Below are positions 11,938 through 21,172 of a stretch of DNA of 64,000 bases, in pieces. Where the stretch lies: the NCBI GenBank assembly GCA_905250025.1, contig CAJNOJ010000152.1, forward strand, positions 124,001-188,000. Reading direction: 5' to 3'. The translations under genes were made by a program, and so were the position numbers. Within the stretch, counting starts at the first letter, position 1. Each line of letters begins with the position of its first letter. The notes beneath the pieces were generated by a model. The model was not told where the DNA came from, made no database searches, and saw nothing but the letters and a program-made list of their open reading frames with translations. Origin of the DNA: Adineta ricciae (taxonomy: Eukaryota > Rotifera > Eurotatoria > Adinetida > Adinetidae).

Positions 11938-12549
11938 ATGACGTACCACGAACGAGATTTACTCGATTCACGAACTTCAACACATCATCAACAATCTCCT
12001 TTGCAGAGAAGAACAGGTAATCAAAGTCATAATCAATGGTATTCTTCTCGTCTTTCACCTTCACAATCACTTCGAATCGAATGCAAAGCAGAAGAACGAC
12101 ATTTTCTTACTGATTCTTCTCCTTTGCACACATTTAATTCATCCTTGCAACCGATTCGGTACACCATGACTGAACAATACAAACCTGTACAATTTCGTTC
12201 ACAAATTATCGTTCACAACAATCCCGACACTGATGTGTTCGTTGAAAGACTTCAAGTAGCTTTCTATCAACCTGATGAGTTGCCGAAACATCATTCCTCA
12301 TCTCCACCGTCACGTAGTCAGTCATTGAACGCGCCAAGACCATCCATATCTCAACGACGACCTTATCATCAACTTCAACATTCTGAGCAAGGCCATGATT
12401 CTCGGCGAACGCAACAAACTAATGCTTTACCCGAACCTCAAGCGTTGCTACATCAATGGATCGATGATATCTGTGCTAATGAACATCTGATGTCCAATGA
12501 TGACATTGTCTTTTTCATCAAAAATGGAGAGTTTTTTGCAAGAATTTAA
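11938..12549 (+). CDS. Unrecognised 203-aa protein, single exon
   Basis: This is an uninterrupted ORF of 203 codons preceded by CCGTTTCTAG 8 nt before the ATG. The first third is Ser/Gln/His-rich. A central stretch (about residues 78-120, IRYTMTEQYKPVQFRS to VERLQVAFYQP) has alternating hydrophobic residues, as in a beta-rich segment. A Ser/Pro/Gln-rich linker follows. The last ~35 residues (LHQWIDDICANEHLMSNDDI... to FFARI) look like a folded amphipathic end. Codon use resembles the neighbours and the ORF is long for this AT-rich spacer, so I take it as real. I do not recognise the family and assign no function. Confidence 0.55.
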   Translation: MTYHERDLLDSRTSTHHQQSPLQRRTGNQSHNQWYSSRLSPSQSLRIECKAEERHFLTDSSPLHTFNSSLQPIRYTMTEQYKPVQFRSQIIVHNNPDTDVFVERLQVAFYQPDELPKHHSSSPPSRSQSLNAPRPSISQRRPYHQLQHSEQGHDSRRTQQTNALPEPQALLHQWIDDICANEHLMSNDDIVFFIKNGEFFARI

Positions 12550-13244
12550 GAGTAAACCTGTTCCTATATTCGTTTTTCGCTTTTATATAAAAATTGTCGA
12601 TTTTCCATGAACTTCTTCAGTGTAAATGTTACATAATTCAATTTAACTCGACGAGAAGTACCGCTTGAGGCAAGATTGTCGAAATCAATTCTCATTGTGA
12701 AAAATTTGACTGACTCCAGGGAAATCTGACTTGATTAATTATTCCACGAACGAGAGAAACCTTTGTTTTCTTTTTTTTCTCACACATATTAATGATTGTT
12801 ATTGCAGTACACAGAAGCCATTCGGATTTGTTTTTCTTCCTAGTTACAACTTGTTTGTTAAACAAGGAAACGATCACCATCGAGTTAATTGTCATTTGCA
12901 ATCAAAATTAGTAGTGCTACTTGCGTCATACCAGCATTTTTCCAAATGAACGACACGTCGTCTAGGCGCTAGTCACTTGAAACAAAACAAAGCATACTTT
13001 GAAGACTTTCTAATCAGTTTCCAAACTGATGTTTTTTTTTTGGTAAAATAGTAAAGAAGAACTCACATGAAATATACAGTACGTGATTGCAGATATGAAA
13101 ATAGAATTATCAAGATAAGAAGTCAGAAAACGTTTCAAGGAAAAAAACTTCGCATGATTATCACAAAGACAATTGATTTATCGATCAATTTTTGGAAGAC
13201 GAAATGTGAAAAGAGCAAGCGAGCACTTTGTCGGAAGACATCGA
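12550..13244. other. Intergenic between convergent genes
   Basis: This 3' UTR and spacer lies between the 203-aa gene (+) and the calcium-sensor gene (-). No gene, repeat or RNA was recognised. Confidence 0.5.
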
Positions 13245-15049
13245 TTATAATCGAACACTAACAATGTCTGGAGAAGCTGGTGGTTGGTTTTCATATATTT
13301 GACGGTTTGGCTTGAGTTCAAAGTCATTTTTTGTGGATAGAAATGATCGATTAGACATGGAAGTGTCTGTCGATTTTTGACGAATGTATTCCGATTTGAG
13401 TTTTTCTTCACCTTCGCGTTTCCACGATTGAAAACTAGATGAAGTTGCTAAATTATTCGTCGTCGGCGATTCAGCATTGGCAGTACGTTGTGCACGTATT
13501 TGTCCGAGAACAGAATTAAACAAATGTTGCCACCGCTCATTTTCTTTGGAAAGTTGCGAGTCAGTATCATCTGAACTCGTTGTTATACGAATAGTCGGCC
13601 GATTGACTTTGCCGTCAATACCATTCTCATCATGATAATGTCGCGCCGAGACTGTCGTAACATTGTTACTGCTATTCAGCGCACGAAAGTCATTCTCAAC
13701 GTCGTCGTCGTCATCATTATCATCATATTTGGTCGGTACTCGTCGTTCGGTCATTCTCGACATGTGTCGAACTAGTTGGGGTAAACGTTGACCATTCTCT
13801 TCATGGTCAGATGTTGATTTGGTATTTGACGACTGTTTCATAAATTTTCGCGATTTTTTGCCTAAATGTTGAATACGTGACGTATCGGGAACATCGAGTT
13901 CATTTGTTTGAACTTCAGATAATAAACCTGATTTCATATACCATTCAATAAATTCGTCTTTTGTTATGTGATCATCGTCATTTGCATTCAGTTCGTTAAA
14001 TGCATCATCAACGCGTTTTTGTATATCGATCGTTTTGGCATGTTCAGTTTGGTTTGTTGTTTGATGTCGGCGTTGACGACGTTTCTGATTGGAATTTGTC
14101 ACATCGACAAGGGTGTGTAACATTTTAGCGATTTCATCCTTTGTTATTTTACCGTCATTGTCCAAATCGAAGACGTGAAAAAGTGTCTCGACAAGACGTA
14201 AACGATTAACAACTGATGCAGCGGACAGTGCCATTACAAATTCTCTAATGAAAGAAAAGAAAGAAAAGTGAATAGCTTTTACCATAATCGAGAAAAAAAA
14301 GAGCAAGAACGCAATTTTAATAATCTGTTTAGTTGAGCAAATTAGATTCACTCGGAAATATTCACTATCTTGATTCGATTTTGTTTTTCTAACTCGACAT
14401 TCCGAAAACAAAACATCAAAGATCTTTCGTTTAACTGATTCGAAATAGAAATGATTGTTGTGTTTTACTTTACGAATAAAATAACAACAACATCATTGAT
14501 AATTGCGTCTATTACTTTTTCAAAACGCTCTTCCTGTTTGCCTTCGCTAAACAATGTGTAGAAAATTTCCTCTTATGCTCGTCGAGTTAAAACTATCGGG
14601 GAAAATTTTGCGTTATTTTTCCTACTAAATGTCGAGGTCAATGTTATGTGCACCATGTATCAACAGATTAAAATCCCTCCGATTGTTGTTTTTCCTATTC
14701 TTAAGCAACATCCGATGCATACTTGAAATCAATAAATTGATTTTTATCCTGATCGTAAACACTGAACATATGTCGAACGTAGTTCGCCGTCTTTTGTGTT
14801 GGTTTGCCCATGATCCTGGCGTACTCTTGTTCAAAATGTTTCAATGTTAATTTTCCATCGGGACAATCTTTGTAAAAGTTTCTGAAATCCAACAAGAACT
14901 TCTCTGTGAGTGAAAAGACGCGAAACTTACGTGTGCCAAGTGAGCAATTCTTCTTCGGTAAAACCTGTGTCTTGACAAAGTTCTTCGATAGTTTCTCGAC
15001 TTAATGGTTGATCATTAACCGAATTCCGTTTTGATGATTTCGAGCCCAT
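13245..15049 (-). CDS. Neuronal calcium sensor-like EF-hand protein with long C-terminal extension
   Basis: Exons 15049..14931, 14881..14723 and 14244..13245 give 425 aa, in frame. Classical NCS/recoverin-family proteins have about 190 aa. It begins MGSKSSK, a good N-myristoylation signal (Gly2 with Ser at position 6). Degenerate EF1 contains CPDG (residues 46-49). EF2 is DQDKNQFIDFKE (83-94), EF3 DLDNDGKITKDE (119-130) and EF4 NANDDDHITKDE (179-190); EF2-EF4 keep usable ligand positions. About 20 extra basic and Gln-rich residues (KRRQRR) sit between EF3 and EF4. The last ~235 residues are Ser/Asn/Asp-rich and probably disordered, with an acidic run DDNDDDDD. An acceptor-like TTCTTCGTGTAG lies 1 nt before the ATG. 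Likely role: membrane-linked calcium sensing; partner unknown. Confidence 0.88.
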
Positions 15050-18000
15050 TCTACACGAAGAAAAAATTTGACATTGAGTATTATGGTCGAATGTCTTTAG
15101 AAGGTATTTAAGAGAAGAGAAAAGAAAAAAGAAGTTACATACAAGGAAAAAACGAGAGAAAGAAAAAAAAACCCGAAAGAGTTTATCTAAAAGAAAAGAA
15201 ACGACAACTACTACTAAAAATGTGCAATGGTTACACAGAGAAAATGTAATGACAACACAACAACGTACACATGGATGTATGTGGCGCATATCGAGCGAGA
15301 ATGAAGAGAAAGAGAATGAGACAAAGGATAGGGAAAGGGACGGCGAGGGAGAGAGAGAGAGAAGAAAAAATATTCGTGTTCTTTGGAATAGGATAAAAAG
15401 TTAAACCTTTAGTTAATTGCATATTAGCTTAATGTATATATCGATGTCATTAGACAGATATGAAATATGTGTCTCAGAGGAAAAGAAATAAACTACATAT
15501 ATCAAGCACTTCAAGTGACTTGAAGAGGAAGAATAAGGAGAGTTTAGACTTTTTAGCTTTTTTAAAAACGACGTTATGAGGCATGAAAACAGATTCTTTT
15601 TCTTCTACGTTGCAGCTTCTTATTTTAATTTCTAAGATTGCAGCTGCTACGTTTATGATAAACAGTTCTGCTAACATATCGTTGCTTGATAATAGTTGTC
15701 AAGGATGAAATATACAATTTCTACTCTACTGCTGATTTTCATGTCAAAATCAGACGAGTTGATTCATTTCCTGTCATGCTTTTCTTCTCTTTCGAAAAAC
15801 AAAATGCAATAAAATCCAGAAAACCATAAATGAAAACGTTTCGGCTCGCAAAATCTCTTCTTCTGAGAGAAAAAAAACGAGAAAATTGCTCATGTCATCT
15901 ACAGATCTACTTCAACATCAAGTTTTACTTATGGCTTCTTTGTTCTTACAACAAATATCCGCCCTTTTCTCATTTTGTTCTCCTTTTCATAAATAAAATA
16001 TAATTCATACCTCTAATCTAACATCAATGCTCGCAGTTTGTGTTTTATGAGAGGTGTCTATTTAAACAATGAATCAAGAGAAAAAAAAAGAATGCCATTT
16101 GATCATGTTTTTTTCGAATAATCTCGATTCAACCGGCAGATCGTTTTCTATACAAGCCTTCACACAAAAACAAGACCTCATTAATTCCATAGCAGAACAG
16201 ATTAGAACAAATAAAAACAAATACAATAGAACCTTGGGTGCTTGCATTTCCACACGTCTTCCTCCCTGTAGACGGATGTTCGAAGAAAACGACTTAACGA
16301 AAACAAATATCTACATCCATCGGTGATTTTCTTCCGTTTTTATCCTTAAAACAGATGATGTATAAAATATTCATCGACACCATTTAACGATGAAGAAGAA
16401 AAACGACGAACCATTATCATTAGTCCTCTTCTTTCACCTAGAGCTGATAACGCGAAGAGAACTAGAAAGAAACAAATGTGGAAACAGATTGTTTGTCTAT
16501 TGGTCGATATTTTTGACAAAATAAGTGCGTCTCGACTCTTTTTCATAGCCGATTCTCTTGCCGAAACGCGAGAGTAACACATCTTACATTCGGTATGTTT
16601 GTCTTTTGTAAATATTTCTTGAAAAGAATTGATACTCTCTAACAAACACGACCCTCAATTCAAAGGCAATGAAACGATCGAAACCAATCTTATCTCACTT
16701 ACATTTCGAAATCGAACGTAACTGCCAAATCTTAATCTTAATGTCAACAACAAGTAATGAAGCATATAATGATGATATTTATCTAGACGAACTCCAATGA
16801 ATCAGAATGACAAGTACGCAGTCTATTGAAAATCAACACAAGTTTTACTTCGAAGTAGAAGATGTTTCTGTCTGCTCATAATCGAATTCTTTTTTTGTTT
16901 GATATTATGCCTCGATAAAAGTAAAGTATGAATGAAGAAGACAGCTCTTAGTCGTAACACTTCATACAAACAAACATACCGATTGCATCGAGATCGTTAT
17001 CCGTATAATAAATGATAGTGTCAGTTTATTGATCAAATACGATAAATACCTCTTGTCGGTCTTTCTTTGTTCAAAAATAATTGCAAACTTTCGGAATATC
17101 TGTTTTAGAAATAATATAACAAGATTCGTTCAAGATAAAAGGTAAATTCATTTCTCGCCGAGCACACGGCACTTTTTTCAACAAGCCAGGTGTCTCAAGA
17201 AGAGAAACGACTTAGCGAAATATAATTTATTAGATACAAAAAACAGATGTACCGACTCTCATCGATGTCGAGTTAAATGCATGATTGTTTCTTTTCTTGT
17301 CTGATTGAATTTGTCGTTCGAAAAAAGAAAACAATGATATTCCCATCACCGTTTTCGCACTTAACTATCTTATCAACGGAACTTCTTACCTTTGGGAATT
17401 TTATTAGACAGATATCACATTCGTTTAAAACGTTCCCGACATCAACTCTTCATTCATTGTTCACTAATCTTCACAGATGATCATGTACCTTCATCAATTA
17501 GCGCATCCACATGTTCTACTTATACTCGTTTGTTATTGACACAAAACTCATGAATAATACTGTTCCTTACCCTAGATATAGACAAGCAGTGCATCGAGTT
17601 AAACATAGTAAATTAATATAAAACGAAGGCATTACGTGTCATTGTTTAAGAACAGACATGATGATTAAGCTTAAGAACGTTTTCATTCAGATCTGTCTGA
17701 CAAAAATTCACATTCCTGAAGACAAACAGATGTGGAAACATCAAGTTTCACCTAGTTTGTCCTTATCCAGTGTTATTAACATGACAGCTGTAGTTTTCCC
17801 CCCTACACCCAAGATTTGGAAAGAAAATCGCATGAAAATATCATGTACATTGAGTAATCGAATTTCGGCTTTCGATTTAGTCACGGCGAATTAATTATGT
17901 AGTACATGTCATGCATACCGATTAAGTATTTCTTTGGATGAATAATAAATCTTCGTTAATTTATAACAAATATTGACTGTATTTTATTCATTCATCAATC

Positions 18001-18273
18001 GTCGACTATACAAAATCAAATTATCGTGAGATATCCAGTCCAAAACTAAAATTACAATATGTCGTGTACACGTGATGGAGAACATTTTTGAAAATAACTT
18101 TTATCGATAGAAAACTTGACAAAATAGTACAAATGAATGCATACAAGAAATAGAAATAAAATTAGAAAAATAATTAGAAAAAAATGAACACATTATGTCA
18201 CCGGGATATGTATTCACAATGCGAATTACAAAAAGAAGAACAAAAATTTTTAAAAAGCGTGTCTTGGCGCATT
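15050..18273. other. Large intergenic region without supported genes
   Basis: About 3.2 kb, the longest gene-poor stretch here. It contains a purine-rich run around 15299-15370 (GAGAGA/GAAAGA). All ORFs are short and show no family resemblance. It lies upstream of the calcium-sensor gene and downstream of the GPR155 fragment, so promoter elements and 3' UTR sequence are expected, but none can be defined. Confidence 0.5.
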
Positions 18274-19518
18274 TTATTTGGTGAAAGCATACCAATTATT
18301 GGCGGAATCAGGAGTTTCTTCTTTTGGAATGCGATTGATACAAACAATATGTTTCATACTCACTAATTCTTGACAGTAGTCTTGGGCTCTCACATCATTC
18401 TCTAGATAACCATTCGAAACAAGCCATTGGCAAAAATCATTTCCGGTAAATATCGTTTCCATTGTATCCAATGAACTATTCATACTAACAAAAAGAAAAA
18501 ACAGCGATAGGAAATCTGCAAGGTACAAAGACAAATGCTAATTTCTTACCTTTGTGTTGATATGGAATGTCGAATGAAATCTGGCCGAATTCGACGTTCA
18601 AAATCAAGTGCTCGCTGCTTGTGGACTGGTTTATGATGAGCACCGTCGGCATCACAAGTAATTTTCCAGCCAAAGCGATTCAATAATTTAATAATTCTAG
18701 AGAAGTGATTAATAGAAAGAGGAAAATCTTCGAGTTTGCTTGCAGATCTTACTTTCGACGTATGGGTAGTAATAAATCAGCATCAAGAGCAAAAACGAGA
18801 AATGTTATGATACCCTAATGAATGCGAATATAAATATACACCGAGGATGCGTGCTCAAACTGTATCTTACTTGACCGTGCAATAAGGCTGTATCCAGAAA
18901 TTGTAATTCATAATAAATGCCATCATGATTGGTGACTGCAATCGACCAGAGTAAAACTGATATGCACTAATATAGAAACAATGAAAGAGTAAAGTTTAGA
19001 GTAGGTTCACCAAACGGCTTACGACGAAAGCATTGATATTTAGTAGACCAACAAGAATTGCATGACGAAATAGTTGCGTATCTATTTCCAATGCTAATGT
19101 TTCTACAGAAAAACTGGCAATAGTACATTTGACAGTTAGAAATCACTTACCTGATAACGTTGAGTTAATTGATATATGATTCGAATGCACATTACTGTCA
19201 CCATCATCGTTATGTTCAATTAATGGCTCGTTTTCTCGTGATATTGAACTTGTACGCTGATGTTCTTCATTGTCTCGTTTTAACTGATACATTCGACGTA
19301 TAATTCGAATAAGATTCGTTGAACTAACAATAATACACAGAGCAAGTAGAACTATTGCAGCACTGTATTGCAATGTGGTAATTTCCTGGAGTCTCGTTTT
19401 CGGATCGCCGTCTTTAGCAGCAACAGTAGATGCCAGAAAGATAGCAATTGTCGCCATTAATGGTGCAAGCCAACCATATAAATGGTACAACCACCAGTAT
19501 CGAAGAGCACGCTGTTTC
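18274..19518 (-). pseudogene. GPR155: GPR155/LYCHOS homolog, 3' half (separated by retrotransposon)
   Basis: This is the downstream part of a GPR155 gene whose 5' part lies at 24430-25888. Exons: 19518..19151 (the continuation of the interrupted exon), 19102..19023, 18966..18871, 18814..18753, 18696..18550 and 18484..18274, with all introns GT-AG. It encodes further transmembrane helices of the GPCR-like region, for example WLYHLYGWLAPLMATIAIF, then the C-terminal DEP domain (FTGNDFCQWLVSNGYLENDV...). In vertebrates GPR155 (LYCHOS) is a lysosomal membrane protein that senses cholesterol and signals to mTORC1. Removing the insertion and one duplication copy leaves 2349 coding nt (783 codons including stop) in frame, so the insertion is the only visible defect. 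Without it the product would be 782 aa; the human protein is 870 aa. Confidence 0.88.
19503..19518. repeat. Target-site duplication, left copy
   Basis: AAGAGCACGCTGTTTC here is identical to 24430-24445. The first A may belong to the element tail, so the duplication is 15-16 bp. It lies in GPR155 coding sequence. Confidence 0.93.
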
Positions 19519-19630
19519 ATTCGTTCTTTCCTCCAAATCGCGATTAGTCGCACTGATCTCTCGAGGGTGATTCACTTATTCTTTCGCTTTTATTAATCTT
19601 ACATATTAAAGGAGAATTCTGCCTGGTCTG

Positions 19631-21172
19631 ATGACCGATTCTCCTGTCATGTCGATTAGTGAGCAGGAGACCACTCCTGTCTCAAAAACTAATCCATCAA
19701 CAGCACAAACTAATCAATTACAATTAGCGAAAAACACCTCTAAACGATCGAAAGCGTCTTTGGGTGATGATTCATTCGAATGTGAACATAGATTGGCTAA
19801 TTCAACAAACCAATATTTCAACCGAGGTGACTCACGGTCGATTGCAAATGGAAATCAAATTGGAACAGTAAATATGAATGGAAATTCTCTTCCCAATAAA
19901 CCAAAAGAAATGAAACAAGCTGGTCGACGCCCGACCTTCCCTCCGTTTCGCATCAATATTCTAAACAACAAGAAGCCATCGGAATTATCGATTATCAAAA
20001 ATATTAACAAACATTGTCGCACATCGATTAGCTATGGTCGATATGTTTCTACGACAAACAAATCAACGTTTCTCATTTTTGCCAACTCCGGTCAACAATT
20101 TGATTACCTTATGAATCGAAACGTCTGGCCGGTGACGCTGTGCGAATCCGATTACACAATCGAATTACCAACAAAAGTTCCTTCTTCATATTCGATTGTT
20201 GCACTCGGTATACCAACTCAATGGGATATTTCTGACTTCGAAATCGACCTAAAGAAACAATATCCTTCGATCGTTAAAATAGAACGGTTATATGTTCGAA
20301 ATGGTATACCAATGCCGAAGGTTCGCATCGACTTCTCATCGAATGAAGATACTCAACAGATTTTAAAGAACAAGAAGCTGCTCCTCGACGACGAACACAC
20401 GTCATTCAAGGTGCAACCGTATGTTCCACCTGTCAAAGTTCTTAGGTGTTTCAACTGTCAGCAATATGATGACCACGTTGCATCGAACTGTCCTCAAAAG
20501 GACAACCCGGTCTGTTTCCGTTGTGGTCAGAATCATCCTTTCGATCCCAACTGCCGCAACAGCATCCGATGTGCAAATTGCAAGCAGGAACATATGGCAG
20601 GGAACCCCAGCTGTCCAATGAAAATCGAAGCAAGAAGAAAACTTATAGCCAAACCAGCTGAACCCGAATCGACGAAAACCAAACGTTCCGTCAAATCTGT
20701 TCCACCACCTACAGCTTGGACCAACGCATCTCACTCGCCTGCGGCAGCCAAACTATTTAATCAACCAACAACCAACACCAACCACCTACCAACAAGTCAA
20801 CAGTTTAACGCTTCCCAACCGGACTTCCTTTCGATCTCGGGCAAGCTCGACATTATGTTGAACAAACTCGATACACTGGCCGTCGAACAAACGAACGCCA
20901 ATAAGAACATTGAAACTCTGTTTAAAGAAGTCAACTGTTGTAAAGAAAACATTACAGCTATGCAACATTTTCTTTTGAATAAAATTTGCCCTTTCATAAC
21001 CAGAATTAGCAACTTCTGTCTAGGCACTATCAATCCAAAGAACAAAGAAAAACTCGAGAAGTTCTTCTCCACTTACCAAGACGACCTCCAATCATTAGTA
21101 ATCAATAGCTCTAATCGCCTGGAACATCCACAGGAGCGACAAAATCCCCATATAAATGAACGCAACAGCTAA
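19631..21172 (+). CDS. Retrotransposon ORF1: Gag-like zinc-knuckle protein
   Basis: 513 aa. The N-terminal ~90 residues are Ser/Asn/Gln-rich. A folded domain follows (about residues 105-265) with features of the region that precedes zinc knuckles in Jockey/I-type ORF1 proteins (YSIVALGIPTQWD, IVKIERLYVRNG). Three CCHC-type knuckles follow from about residue 273: CFNC with H and C, CFRC with H and C, and CANC with H and C. After a Pro/Thr-rich linker, residues from about 395 onward are predicted helical and may oligomerise (LDIMLNKLDTLAVEQ). ORF1 proteins bind the element RNA and act as chaperones in the ribonucleoprotein. The stop lies 17 nt inside ORF2, in another frame. Confidence 0.9.
   Translation: MTDSPVMSISEQETTPVSKTNPSTAQTNQLQLAKNTSKRSKASLGDDSFECEHRLANSTNQYFNRGDSRSIANGNQIGTVNMNGNSLPNKPKEMKQAGRRPTFPPFRINILNNKKPSELSIIKNINKHCRTSISYGRYVSTTNKSTFLIFANSGQQFDYLMNRNVWPVTLCESDYTIELPTKVPSSYSIVALGIPTQWDISDFEIDLKKQYPSIVKIERLYVRNGIPMPKVRIDFSSNEDTQQILKNKKLLLDDEHTSFKVQPYVPPVKVLRCFNCQQYDDHVASNCPQKDNPVCFRCGQNHPFDPNCRNSIRCANCKQEHMAGNPSCPMKIEARRKLIAKPAEPESTKTKRSVKSVPPPTAWTNASHSPAAAKLFNQPTTNTNHLPTSQQFNASQPDFLSISGKLDIMLNKLDTLAVEQTNANKNIETLFKEVNCCKENITAMQHFLLNKICPFITRISNFCLGTINPKNKEKLEKFFSTYQDDLQSLVINSSNRLEHPQERQNPHINERNS

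Noticed and set aside
15222-15422. ORFs in the purine-rich tract
   Set aside because: Low-complexity Glu/Arg or Ser/Leu translations from GA/CT repeats; no gene support.
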